Shown in pieces: positions 1 through 11,400 of a DNA stretch of 64,000 nucleotides. Position 1 is the first letter of the stretch. Each line of letters starts with the position of its first letter. The position numbers were made by a program, and so were the translations under genes. Source of the DNA: Rhineura floridana (taxonomy: Eukaryota; Chordata; Lepidosauria; Squamata; Rhineuridae); the NCBI RefSeq assembly GCF_030035675.1, contig NC_084481.1, positions 227,942,927 to 228,006,926 on the forward strand. The letters are read 5' to 3'. Under the pieces are notes generated by a model that was not told the DNA's origin, did no database searches, and saw only the letters and a program-made list of their open reading frames with translations.

Positions 1-2
1 TC

Positions 3-2081
3 TTGGAAACCATGGCTTCCTGGGAGCTGCACCTTATTTCAATGGGCCCCACCCATGTAGCCGGTCATGCACTCGACCTTGTGTTTGTCTCGGGAGAGGA
101 GGGGAGTGGTCTGAAAATTGGGGATACATCCATCACCCCCTTGTCATGGTCAGATCACTACCTGGTAAGGATGGATCTTTCACTGCCGCAAACCCTCTGT
201 GGGGGTGGAGGACCCATTAAGATGGTCCGCCCCAGGCGTTTGATGGAGCCTGATGGATTCCTGAATGCGCTTGGGGATACTTTGGAGCAAGCACACAGCC
301 ACTCGGCTGAAGCCCTGGTGGAGGGCTGGAATGCCGTGATCACCGGGGCATTAAACCGAGTGGCTCCAAAACGCCCTCTCCCCCTGAATAGAACTCAGAC
401 GGCGCCGTGGTTTACCCCACGGTTACGTATTCTGTGGCGGGAGGTGAGACGGCTAGAGCGCCAGTGGCGGAAGTCTCGCTCTGAGGACAATCGAACACTG
501 GTTAGAGTTGCTGCTGCAGCCTGTCATGTGGCAATAAGGGCAACAAAAAAGGATTTTTATGCTGCCTCTATTGCATCTGCTGAGTGCTGTCCCAGGAGAC
601 TATTCCAAGTGGTCCAGAGCCTGGTCGGTCCAGTTGCTCCGGAACTGATGGAACATGATAAGGTCTCCTGTGACGAGTTTGCTAAACACTTTGCGGATAA
701 AATCGATCGTATCAAAAGCGATATTCCGTACACTGTGGATACAGAGAGTGAGCCAGAGGTGAACAGTGTTGCTTCGGTGGCGTGGGATCGGTTCCAGCTT
801 CTTCCTTCTGATGAAGTGGACAAGGTGCTCTCAACTCTAAGGCCGACCACCTGCTTACTGGGTCCTTGCCCTTCGTGGCTCATTATGAGCTGCAAAGATC
901 AACTGGGAGAGAGGATCAAGCTGATGGTAAATGCATCGCTTGAAGAGGGAATAATGCCATCAGTGCTCAAGGAAGCGATAATAAAACCAATCTTAAAAAA
1001 GCCCTCCTTGAACCCTCAAGATTTGAACAACTTCTGCCCAGTCTCAAATGTGCCATTCTTAGGCAAGGCAGTTGAGCGGGTGGTGGCTAAACAGTTGCAA
1101 GCACACTTGGAAGAAGCGGATTATCTGGATCCATTTCAGTCGGGCTTCAGACCGGGACATGGGACTGAAACAGCCTTGGTCGCCTTGGTAGATGATATGA
1201 GAAGGGCGTGGGATAGAGGCGAAGGCACCTTCCTTGTCCTCCTCGATCTCTCAGCGGCTTTTGATACCGTTGACCATGCTATCCTCTTGGACCACCTGCA
1301 GAGGTTAGGTATTGGGGGCACTGTATTGCAGTGGTTCCATTCCTTCCTCTCTGGGAGATACCAAAGAGTAGCACTGGAGGAGGAGGTTTCAGATCCCTGG
1401 CCCCTCACTTGTGGGGTGCCACAGGGTTCTATCCTTTCTCCAATGCTCTTTAACATCTATATAAAGCCGCTGGGAGAAATCATCAGGAGATTTGGGCTGC
1501 AATGTCATCAGTATGCGGATGACATGCAGCTCTATCTCTCATTTAAATCTTCACCAAGGTTGGCTGTGGAAACCCTATTCAAGTGTCTGGAGTCAGTGAG
1601 TGGCTGGATGGGAAGGAATAAGCTGAAGCTGAATCCTGACAAAACCGAGGTGCTGTTTGTGGGAGACAAGGGAAGGTTGGGAGATATAGACCTGGTGCTT
1701 AACGGGGTACGATTGCCCTTGAAAGACCAGGTCCGTAGCCTGGGGGTCATTCTTGACTCCCAGCTGTCTATGGAGGCTCAGGTTTCAGCTGTAAGCTGGG
1801 CAGCTCTGTATCAACTCCATCTGATACGGAGGCTACGCCCCTACCTTCCCAATCATCTGCTCCCACCGGTGGTACATGCCCTGATCACCACTCGCCTAGA
1901 CTACTGTAATGTGCTCTATGTGGGGTTACCCTTGAAAATGGTTCGGAAGTTACAATTGGTACAGAATGCAGCAGCGCGTCTGATTGCAGGCAGCCACCGT
2001 AGAGATCACATCACTCCTGTGTTGAAGGAGTTGATTGGTTACCGGTTGTGTACCGAACCCAATTCAAGGTGTTGGTTTTAA
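3..2081 (+). CDS. L2 LINE ORF2 fragment: endonuclease end plus reverse transcriptase
   Basis: A 692-residue frame without a natural start. Residues about 15-60 are the end of the endonuclease, with the SDH motif. The reverse transcriptase covers about 330-620: SGFRPGHGTETA near 380, the LLDLSAAFDTVDH motif near 410, GVPQGSILSP near 470 and the catalytic YADD near 504. The product would copy LINE RNA at a nicked target site. The frame is open over the whole polymerase, so the copy is fairly young, but a frameshift near its end moves the last 100 residues to another frame (2048-2359). It is not a host gene. Confidence 0.8.
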   Translation: METMASWELHLISMGPTHVAGHALDLVFVSGEEGSGLKIGDTSITPLSWSDHYLVRMDLSLPQTLCGGGGPIKMVRPRRLMEPDGFLNALGDTLEQAHSHSAEALVEGWNAVITGALNRVAPKRPLPLNRTQTAPWFTPRLRILWREVRRLERQWRKSRSEDNRTLVRVAAAACHVAIRATKKDFYAASIASAECCPRRLFQVVQSLVGPVAPELMEHDKVSCDEFAKHFADKIDRIKSDIPYTVDTESEPEVNSVASVAWDRFQLLPSDEVDKVLSTLRPTTCLLGPCPSWLIMSCKDQLGERIKLMVNASLEEGIMPSVLKEAIIKPILKKPSLNPQDLNNFCPVSNVPFLGKAVERVVAKQLQAHLEEADYLDPFQSGFRPGHGTETALVALVDDMRRAWDRGEGTFLVLLDLSAAFDTVDHAILLDHLQRLGIGGTVLQWFHSFLSGRYQRVALEEEVSDPWPLTCGVPQGSILSPMLFNIYIKPLGEIIRRFGLQCHQYADDMQLYLSFKSSPRLAVETLFKCLESVSGWMGRNKLKLNPDKTEVLFVGDKGRLGDIDLVLNGVRLPLKDQVRSLGVILDSQLSMEAQVSAVSWAALYQLHLIRRLRPYLPNHLLPPVVHALITTRLDYCNVLYVGLPLKMVRKLQLVQNAAARLIAGSHRRDHITPVLKELIGYRLCTEPNSRCWF

Positions 2082-2359
2082 CCTTTAAAACCCTATACGG
2101 TTGTGGCCCAGCCTATCTGAAGGAGTGCCTCCAGCATCGACAGGGATGCCGCTCAACAAGATCAACCTCAGAGGGCCTTCTCTGGATCCCACCAGTCAAA
2201 ACAGCTAGGCTGGTGAGGACTCGAGAGAGGGCCTTCTCAATAGTGGCCCCCGCACTTTGGAACTCTCTCCCTAGTGACCTACGCCATGCCCCGTCTATAA
2301 TGAGCTTCCGCAGGACCCTGAAGACTTGGCTTTTTAGGCGGGAGTTTGAGATGGGCTAG
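2048..2359 (+). pseudogene. L2 LINE ORF2 C-terminus in a shifted frame
   Basis: This continues the L2 protein after one frameshift. It carries the typical L2 C-terminal run (RTQFKVLVLTFKTLYG, ALWNSLPSDLR, SFRRTLKTWLF) and stops just before the L2 3' UTR. The same stretch is recognisable in the minus-strand L2 at 25603-26089 and in the copy at 34190-34399. Confidence 0.75.
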
Positions 2360-2529
2360 TTTTCTACTGTTTTTAAATTTTAATTGTTTTATATACTGTT
2401 TTATCTTGTATGTTGCCCAGAGTGGCTGGACAACCAGCCAGATGGGCGACTAACAAATTTAATAATAAATAAATAAATTATACATCATTTAAATAAAGTA
2501 GGTCAGATCAGCTATTGCTAGAGCAAAAC

Positions 2530-3900
2530 GACCAACAGAATTCTACTACTAGAATTCTTTGAGAGTGTCAACAAGCATATAGATAGAGGTGATCCAGTGG
2601 ACATAGTGTACTTAGACTTTCAAAAAGCATTTGAAAAGGTACCTCACCAAAGATTTCTGAGGAAGCTTAGCAGTCATGGAATAAGAGGAGAGGTCCTCTT
2701 GTGGATAAGGAATTGGTTAAGAAGCAGAAAGCAGAGAGTAGGAATAAATGGACAGTTCTCCCAATGGAGGGCTGTAGAAAGTGGAGTCCCTCAAGGATCA
2801 GTATTGGGACCTGTACTTTTCAACTTGTTCATAAATGACCTAGAATTAGGAGTGAGCAGTGAAGTGGCCAAGTTTGCTGACGACACTAAATTGTTCAGGG
2901 TTGTTAAAACAAAAAGGGATTGCGAAGAGCTCCAAAAAGACCTCTCCAAACTGAGTGAATGGGTGGAAATATGGCAAATGCAATTCAATATAAACAAGTG
3001 TAAAATTATGCATATTGGAGCAAAAAATCTGAATTTCACATATATGCTCATGGGGTCTGAAATGGCGGTGACCGACCAGGAGAGAGACCTCGGGGTTGTA
3101 GTGGACAGCACGATGAAAATGTCGACCCAGTGTGCGGCAGCTGAGAAAAAGGCAAATTCCATGCTAGGGATAATTAGGAAAGGTATTGAAAATAAAACAG
3201 CCGATATCATAATGCCGTTGTATAAATCTATGGTGCGGCCACATTTGGAATACTGTGTACAGTTCTGGTCGCCTCATCTCAAAAAGGATATTCTAGAGTT
3301 GGAAAAGGTTCAGAAGAGGGCAACCAGAATGATCAAGGGGATGGAGCGACTCCCTTACGAGGAAAGGTTGCAGCATTTGGGGCTTTTTAGTTTAGAGAAA
3401 AGGCGGGTCAGAGGAGACATGATAGAAGTGTATAAAATTATGCATGGCATTGAGAAAGTGGATAGAGAAAAGTTCTTCTCCCTCTCTCATAATACTAGAA
3501 CTCGTGGACATTCAAAGAAGCTGAATGTTGGAAGATTTAGGACAGACAAAAGGAAGTACTTCTTTACTCAGCGCACAGTTAAACTATGGAATTTGCTCCC
3601 ACAAGATGCAGTAATGGCCACCAGCTTGGACGGCTTTAAAAGAAGATTAGACCAATTCATGGAGGACAGGGCTATCAATGGCTATTAGCCGTGATGGCTG
3701 TGCTGTGCCACCCTAGACAGAGGCAGCATGCTTCTGAAAACCAGTTGCCGGAAGCCTCAGGAGGGGCGAGTGTTCTTGCACTCGGGTCCTGCTTGCGGGC
3801 TTCCCCCAGGCATCTGGTTGGCCACTGTGAGAACAGGATGCTGGACTAGATGGGCCACTGGCCTGATCCAGCAGGCTCTTCTTATGTTCTTACGTTCTTA
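2530..3900 (+). mobile_element. CR1-clade LINE, 5'-truncated, intact 3' end
   Basis: A 5'-truncated CR1 lies directly after the L2 tail. It holds the reverse transcriptase from mid-domain onward, then the usual sauropsid CR1 3' UTR (gagaacaggatgctggacta near 3831) and ends in imperfect repeats of ttcttatg/ttcttacg. Truncation at the 5' end is the normal outcome of target-primed reverse transcription. Similar 3' ends occur at 35871-36124, 40747-41084, 42070-42203 (minus) and 46005-46700. Confidence 0.88.
2597..3688 (+). CDS. CR1 LINE reverse transcriptase, C-terminal 363 residues
   Basis: An open frame of 363 codons. It starts inside the polymerase (MDIVYLDFQKAFEKVPH), holds SGVPQGSVLGP near residue 62 and the catalytic FADD at about 93-96, and ends with the CR1 C-terminal region (RTVKLWNLLPQDAV). 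No stop interrupts it, so the insertion is probably not very old. The first Met is not a real start, because the element is truncated upstream. It is not a host gene. Confidence 0.82.
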   Translation: MDIVYLDFQKAFEKVPHQRFLRKLSSHGIRGEVLLWIRNWLRSRKQRVGINGQFSQWRAVESGVPQGSVLGPVLFNLFINDLELGVSSEVAKFADDTKLFRVVKTKRDCEELQKDLSKLSEWVEIWQMQFNINKCKIMHIGAKNLNFTYMLMGSEMAVTDQERDLGVVVDSTMKMSTQCAAAEKKANSMLGIIRKGIENKTADIIMPLYKSMVRPHLEYCVQFWSPHLKKDILELEKVQKRATRMIKGMERLPYEERLQHLGLFSLEKRRVRGDMIEVYKIMHGIEKVDREKFFSLSHNTRTRGHSKKLNVGRFRTDKRKYFFTQRTVKLWNLLPQDAVMATSLDGFKRRLDQFMEDRAINGY

Positions 3901-4204
3901 ACAGTTTCGTTTAAAAGCCAGTCAAAACTACTGGAGAGGAAGGATCTATGTGCAATAGCTGCCGCTGCTTCTCCTCCTCCCACTCAAGGGAGTGTATGGG
4001 ACAGTAACCCGCTGGTCCCCAAAGGCCCTCCTGCCACCTCAACTCTTCAGAATGCTGACTGGAGCCCCCAGAAATCTAAGTAAGCAGAGGATAACTACCT
4101 CTCTGGAGCAGAAAGGACCATGTGAATAAAGGCAAAGACTTCTCCTGCCTCAAACACTAGTGGGCCAACAGGCTCCATTCTACACATAATATATAATTTT
4201 GAAG
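3901..4204. other. Spacer between LINEs, nothing recognised
   Basis: About 300 bases without a convincing coding or repeat signal on either strand. I looked here for the missing JKAMP terminal exon and did not find it. Confidence 0.4.
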
Positions 4205-5250
4205 ATTAAAAATGGTTACAAATGGTTAAAAAGCATCATAACCGTGCCTACTGTGTGGCGATGAGGGCAGCAAAGAAGGCCCACTTCTCTGCCTCCATTG
4301 CACCCTCAAGTAGCCATCCAGTGGAGCTTTTCCATATTGTCAGGGGTCTGTTGACATCAACTCCAGGAAATGGAGTTTTAGACCCTTCGGAGGCCCACTG
4401 TGAATTGTTTGCAAGGCACTTTGAGGGTAAAGTTGCTCGCCTCTGTAGCAGTCTTGATGCCCCATCCACATCTACTGTAGTCCCCAATGAGGTGTCCAGT
4501 GCAACGTCTGCTGCAACTTCTTGGGAATGGTTTCAGTTGATGTGGCCTGATGACATAGGCAAGGTGCTTGTGATGATGCGGCCAGCGACGTGTCCTCCCG
4601 ACCCTTGCCCTACTGGGCTTATTAAAGCTTGCCAAGGGTGTTTGACCAAGTGGATCCAGGGTGTGGTCAACACATCATTGCGGGAAGGAGTGGTTCCAGC
4701 CGCCCTGAAAGAGGCGGTGATCTGACCGCTCCTGAAAAAGCACACCCTGGACCCATTGGTCTGCAACAATAACTGACCGGTTACAAATACCCCCTTCTTA
4801 GGGAAGGTGATTGAGAGGGTTGTGACACAGCAATTGCAAGTACTCTTGTATGAAACAGATTATCTTGACCCATCCCAGTCTGGGTTCAGGCCCGGTTATG
4901 GGACTGAATTAGCCTTGGTCACCCTCATGGGTGACCTTTATTGGGAAAAGGATGGGGAGTGCGACCCTGTTACTCTTACTTGATCTCTCAGTGGCTTTTG
5001 ATACCATTAGCCATGGTATCCTGGGCGAGCTTGGTGAGATGGGTATTGGAGGCACTGTTTTAGAGTGCTTCCGATCCTATCTCCAAGGTCATTTTCAGAG
5101 AATAGCATTGGGTGATTGTCTTTTGGCCCCCTGGCAGTTGTGCTATGGGGTGCCGCAGGGTACCATCTTGTCCCCCATGCTGTTTAACATCAATATGAAG
5201 CCCTTGGGAGTGGTCATCAGGAGATTTGGGGTGAGGCCACTGTGGAAAAA
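4205..5250 (+). mobile_element. L2 LINE, internal fragment, decayed
   Basis: Two open pieces (4222-4725 and 4931-5254) match successive parts of the L2 protein at the left edge: the linker before the polymerase (AMRAAKKAHFSASIA) and then the fingers/palm start (LLDLSVAFDTISH, GVPQGTILSPMLFNI). A stop near 4723 and lost frame between the pieces show decay. The fragment ends abruptly near 5250, before the YADD motif, so its 3' part is missing. Confidence 0.75.
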
Positions 5251-5400
5251 ATAAAATTCCTCTGTGGAATAGCTCAAAGATTTGGTTTGCTTCTCGGTGA
5301 CAATTTCCTTCGTTTTACATTTTTCTTTTTATCCCTGCAGTTGTAGGTCACTCTAAAAAACAAAGGTAAACATTTTTTTTAAAGGTAGTGTTTTACTTAC

Positions 5401-5477
5401 TTCTACTTCGGAAGCTGACAGATACACAACCAGGGTGACGAGTGATAACACTATGATGATGTAAGGGAAAGCATAAT
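5401..5477 (-). CDS. JKAMP: JKAMP exon 6
   Basis: 77 bases encoding YAFPYIIIVLSLVTLVVYL and SASEVE, ending phase 0 at a GTAAGT donor. In human the next exon begins NCYDLL and holds the rest of the protein. No such sequence follows down to position 1. Confidence 0.93.
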
Positions 5478-8400
5478 CTGGAAGAAAACAGTTGTATGTT
5501 ACATTTACACACCAACACCACCTTACCATGCCCATCGTGCAGAGGCTGCACATTCCATAACGAGTATTAAACCTTGTACATGTCTATGCAGACGTAAGTC
5601 CCACTGAGTCCAACCAGACTATTCCCAGGGAAGTAGGGTTACAACTATAATTCCAGATCCTTGCAGTAACCAAAATAGAGAGTGGTATAGCAGCGCTCAA
5701 CTTGCAGGGTGAAATGGTCCTTAGGCAGTGGGTGCACTCGGACAAATCAAACCCTGGCTCAACAAGCCAGGATATGCAAGGGCTGTCTGCACTCACATGC
5801 AACCTCTTTGCTGTTGCTTCCCTCCTGCCTTTTGCACAAGCGAGGAAACAAACCAGGAAGCTGCACCTAACCATAGCTTCCTGTTACATGCAGACTAGGA
5901 ATTTTGAGTAACGACTTCCAAACAAACCAGATTCAGTTTAAAGTTGACTTCCAAATGTGGCTTGTTTGGGAGCCATTAACCATAGTTCCTGGCCCGCCTC
6001 TAACAAGAAGCTAAGGTTAGGTGTAGCTTCTTGGTTTTTTTCACCACTTCTGCAAAGGGAGGAATAAACTGACAACAAAGGGGTTAGATGTGGGTGCACA
6101 GGGTTTATGCATATATTGGCCTGTTAAGGTAGGATCCAAACATCGGAACACAGCAATATGTTGCCCACAAGTTATGCTGATATAGCTCCTAGCTTTGGGT
6201 TTAATATAAGGCAGGGGCCCATGGAGATAACTCCCAGACCCTACATTTAAAGGGTTCCCCATGTTTGTTGGTTCACAGGAGGCGGCTGTCTGGAATAGGA
6301 AAACACTTGCTGGAAACTGGACTTTTCACACCTACGTAGGATATGATACATCTCAAGGATGCAATTTCTTTATTACTGCTACCTATTAACCTACAACATT
6401 TGAAGCCTGCCTTTTTGAAAACCAAAGACACTGCTTTGTTAAAACTTTTAAAAGAATCTGCCAGTTATTAAGCACTTAAGGATCTTAATCCAATATCCAG
6501 TCAATGTGTTTGATATTTTGTGCCTTTGCTCAAGTCTGCCTGCTTATGACTGAGAATACTACCTGAATTTCCACATCGCTTCCTAAAATATTTAAGGTTG
6601 CAATCCAAATCACCCTTGCCTGGGAGTAAGTCCCATTGAACCCAATGGAGCATATTCAGAGTAGACTTGGATTCCAGCCTAACTCTTTTTTAAAAAGTTA
6701 CCTGTTTTCTCCTCAACAGTATGTTAGTGTCCTAATATGAGTTTTAAGACTTGCATTGGGGAGTATCCTCTCCTTCCCCACACCACCACATTGTACGTTA
6801 CATGCCCCATGGCAGGCTGAATGGTTTTCTTACAGGCTGGAACATAAAGAAAACTTACAGAGCAAGCCACCGCCAACCGCCTGAAGCACAGTTAGGATTG
6901 GGAAGAAGTAGAGAGCTGCATAAATGCTCTTAAACCGATCAGACTTCCCTAGCCCACAAGCAATCTTCTTTACCAAAAGGGGCCGGAGCATCATCATCAA
7001 CACCAAACAGAAGGCGTAGTATATAAATACAATGGTGTAGCTGAAAGAGAGCATTACTGATGTAAGAGCACAGTAGCCAAACATTCCCAAGACCAAGAGC
7101 TGCACATCATATGGTGGCATGACAATACATGAATGCCACAAATTGTGCTCCTACCACAACTCTGCAAAGTCCTTGCTTTGATGCTTCTTGCTAACATCAA
7201 CACTGTCTCCTCCTTTCTTACCCCACCTCACACACCCAGGCCTTACAATCTCTGGAGAGCTCGTACCATAAGTCATCACATCTGCTCTATTGCCACGTCC
7301 TCCTGTTTCCTTGACTCCAGCATGGGAAAGGGGCAGGGGGGAATCTCTATTGAACCTCCATGCAAAATAGCTTCTTTACCTATTCCCAATTCATTTTCTT
7401 CAACCGCTTGGGAGATAACACTCAAGGCATGAGGGGCAAAGAATTCATCACCCCTCTATTATTAAGGGCCAGTTCAGACAGTTCTTGGCCCCTGTATGGA
7501 TCATCCCCAGGACTGCGCAGGGCTGCTGATGGGCTTGTGGTCTGGCTGGACCACATGGAGGAGGTGGCAGTTATTTAAACCGTGGGTATTTACATGCAGC
7601 AGCCACAGTTCGCACAGTCACAACAGGTCTACTGCTATAAGGTTTGTAAGCCCTAAAAAAAAAAAATCAAAGATTTCAACTAATTAATAATGCACTTTTA
7701 CCAGCAAAATTTTGTTTTTATCCAAAACCCTTTTTATAACTAATTTAGACCTTTTTTAAAAAAATCCAAAGTAAAAAAATTAGAATGAAGCAGAGATTAA
7801 AAATATATCAAATAAATGAAACAAATGCAAAACACAGAAGCATTAAAACCACAGCGAACATAAAAAAACTAGGAAAACAGTAAGAAATTCCAAAGAAGAT
7901 CAATTTTCCCATCTCAGAAAATGCATGCATAGCATTTTTCCTTTAGTACTATTGTTTCATTCACATGCGAATGTAAGCTATTGAATATTTGATCAAAACA
8001 ATTAATTGGCTATGAGGTGTGCCCAGATCCCCTAAGCTGCTGCCCAGCCACAGGAGGGCTGTACATTAGAAAGGGCAAATTGCTCCAATGGGCATAAATA
8101 TATTTGATGTACGGAAGTATCATCAAATACTCAAGAACAGAAGTGGCACATTCCCAACAAAAAATCCTCCTCCTGGAAAAAATGGAAAACTTCTGCGTTC
8201 AAAACAAGTCAGGACTTTGGGTCTAAATAACCCTTGTTTTCCAGGTGCTTTTTGCTGTTTCTTCATAAACTGTTGTGTTGTAGCTCCTAACACTGTTGTT
8301 CATCCAGCCTTTGGTAACCTGGTGATGTTCAGATGTTTTCCCATCAGCACCAGCCAGCTCTTTTAATCCAGCTGTTTGAAGGGCCACAGTTCAGTGGCAG

Positions 8401-11400
8401 AGCGTCTGCCTTGCATGCAGAAGGTCCCAGGTTCAGTCCACGGAATTTCCAGGGAAGGATGAGAATGTCCTGTCTAAATCCGTGGAGAGTCAGTGTCAAT
8501 AATACTGAGCTAGATGGATTAATGGTCTGACTCAGTATAAGGCAGATTTCTGTGCAATTCAAAATATTGGGAGGGCACCAGGTTGGCAAAAGATGGTGTA
8601 GTGCCACTGTAAAGTGACAGCAGTTTCCTTCAGCATGACTCTGCTAGGCGTTCTCTTCTGTGGCACCTTGTGGGCTTTTTGGCCCACTTAGCCAAGAGAT
8701 TAGCATAAGATGTATTGCCACATATCACTTATAGGAAGAGAAGGACTTTGGATGTTTTCTGGGAAACAGGCTCAGCTTTGCCCCCATCACATATCACACA
8801 GACATCACACAATAGCTACAGACCGGGTTCATACATCACAGTAAGTATGGCTTACTGGGATCGTGCACACATTTTGCTCCCAGAGGAGCTTGTACCCACT
8901 TTGCTCTTTCTTCATCCTTTTAGCTCAGCATGGCATGGCAGCTAAGTCAAGAACCAACTCTGGCTACACACTGTGGTTACAGAGGAAAGAGCTTAACCAC
9001 GTTCCTGGATTTGGATGAGATACTGAGCCACGGCTTCCCGAACTGTGGTCCATGAGCTTCGTTCAGGTGGCCTATGCATTTGTAGTTGAAGACAGCACAA
9101 CCGTTGCATTAACTATTTATACTGATTTTTAATTTTATTTGTATTGCATTTCTTAAATTGTATTAAAACTGGTTCCATGGAATTCAAACTAATACAATAA
9201 AATGCAAAACAGAGGAGATAAAAGAAGCATCATACAGCATGTAGCACAGAGCATTACAATTGCTACAACAGGCAGAAAACCATTAAGTGGTCTGCCAAGA
9301 CCCTCAGCAATTTTCAAGCTATTCATGGGGGGGAATGTTTGGAACCAGACCTTGGCTGAGCTGCAGCACTAAAGCTAAAAGGATCAGAGAGGAGCTCTTC
9401 CCCAGGAGCCAGCATGTTCACGTTAAGCCATGGTTTGACTTAGTGTTGAGTGCAAACATGCCCACGGCGATTAAAAGCACTACTACTCTCAAAGCCGCAA
9501 CAATGGGAATGAGCCCCACTGAACTCAATCGGGCTGACTTCTAAATAAGCATCCATATGATGAACTGCAGCATAGGATCAAGGTACCAAGAACACCTGTT
9601 TTGAGAGCAGTCATTAACAGGTGGGCATTTTACAAAACAGTGAAAATTTCACAACATAGTACAGCGACAACAGGCAAGGCGGCAGGAGTCATACTCACAG
9701 AGGATAGACTGCTTCGTGGGTACAGTGAATTGTGGTAACGTAATCGGGACTGGGGTTGTAAAGCATGGTGTACCAGTCAGAAAGCATCACCACCTTGCAT
9801 GAACGGATATGCAGAGAGCCCATGGGGTCGCTCACAAGCAGAGTAATGACGGCTGCTGAGCTGCACTCGATTAAAGCAGTGATGTGCTGGAATAGCGCAC
9901 TGGAGCTACAGGGAGGGAAAAGAAGTACTCAAAAGAAGTCCTGAAAAAGAGGAAAACTGACTGCTGCCCAAGCTTATTTCAGTGGCTTCCAGGGGGCATT
10001 TTAGAGCCTTCAGGACAGCACAGCCGCCACCACCCCAGGTGCAGCAGGTACGGTGCAATCATATTGATCTTTGGGTGGGAGGTTCACCCTGCCTCCCAGA
10101 CTGGCCCTGCCTAGTAGCTGCAAAGTAGGGTTTTTGATGAGCTTAAAGAAGCAAGGGATGATGTTGATGGTGTTTAAATTTATTATCCGCCTTTCACCAA
10201 AAGGTCCCAAGGGGGGTCACAACAATATAAAATACAATTTTATATTAGTCTTCTGAGGGAGCATACTGTTAGGGAGGATTCTGGGGCTCCACTCCACCCA
10301 CCACCCTCACTCCCAGATCTCAGCAGTCATTGGTCCAACTAGTGGTTGTTGGGGTTTTTTTGGTAAAATTGAGTAAAGACCCTGATATGGGGAACAAGCA
10401 TCAGAGCATCTCCTGCTCCAGATCCCAAGCGAAGAAGAAGTCTCATGAAGGGGAGAGGCTTCCATCTCCCCTCCCAGTTGAGCCCTGCCTGGTATCACTT
10501 GTATGTAAGCTGCTGCAACACCAAGTTTCACTTTAGCAGCGTGCTCATTTTGTAGGAAGAAAGGCACCGTTTCAGGCAGGACCTCAGTTTGGTTACAACT
10601 GATCCCAAAGCCTGAAGAATGGAGCATTCCTGAGAAGGGACGCCCTTCCTCTCCTACCACAGTTTCTTGTGCTTGGCTTCCCCTCCTCCTCCCCCCATAC
10701 AGAGCAGGAAAGCAGTAGGCGCTGAAGTGAAAAAAAGGATGGCAGACATCTGCTATCCTGCTGCATATTTGCTTCACCTCCTTGCTTTCAGGCCTTTGTA
10801 GTTGTTATGTGCCTTCAAGTCGACTATGACTTATGGCGACTCTATGAATCAGTGACCTCCAACAGCATCTGTCATGAACCACCCTGTTCAGATCTTGTAA
10901 GGTCAGGTCTGTGGCTTCCTTTATGGAATCAATCCATCTCTTGTTTGGCCTTCCTCTTTTTCTACTCCCTTGTTTTTCCCAGCATTATTGAGTATCTAAA
11001 ATGCTTTCAGGCCTGGGAGTGAGTAAAAAGTGGCTGCTCGGTCTCTTGGCTACACTGACTGGCATTCCGCAACAACCATCAACGGCATCTGGGAGCAACT
11101 AGAGCCCACAGATGCCAAGAGACAGCAGTGATAGTGCTGTAAGTTCTCTGGGGTCTCTCCTTTTCCCCCTTGCCCTTTTAAAAAAGAAACATCAGATAGT
11201 TGCTCCATCCTGCATTTCCCTAGTGCCTCCAAGAGGTAGATAAGGGTACACTGAGCTTTAAGAAGTTACATTCAGCTGCTTATCTGAAAGGAAACAGGGC
11301 ATAAGAAACGTTTACCTCTTTTTGCCTGAATACCATTCAATGAAGAACCAATGCAAGATCAGAGGAAGCATTGCCATAAAGCCAAGGTAAAGCCAATCGT

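Larger units (their letters stand above)
1..2480 (+). mobile_element. L2-clade LINE, 3' portion (runs off the left edge)
   Basis: The end of an apurinic-type endonuclease domain (SWSDHYLV), a full reverse transcriptase and the C-terminal tail are present. They are followed by a short 3' UTR and an AT-rich tail ending in a run of taaataaa, as expected for L2. The element enters from outside the window, so its 5' end is not seen. One frameshift near 2045-2080 separates the long frame from the C-terminal 100 residues. L2 rather than CR1 is chosen from the HQYADD catalytic context and the tail. Related L2 3' pieces recur in this window. Confidence 0.85.

Noticed and set aside
5260-5370. The missing last exon of JKAMP (minus strand)
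   Set aside because: A tttttag acceptor-like site is present, but the following frame stops quickly and does not resemble the NCYDLLVRKK region.
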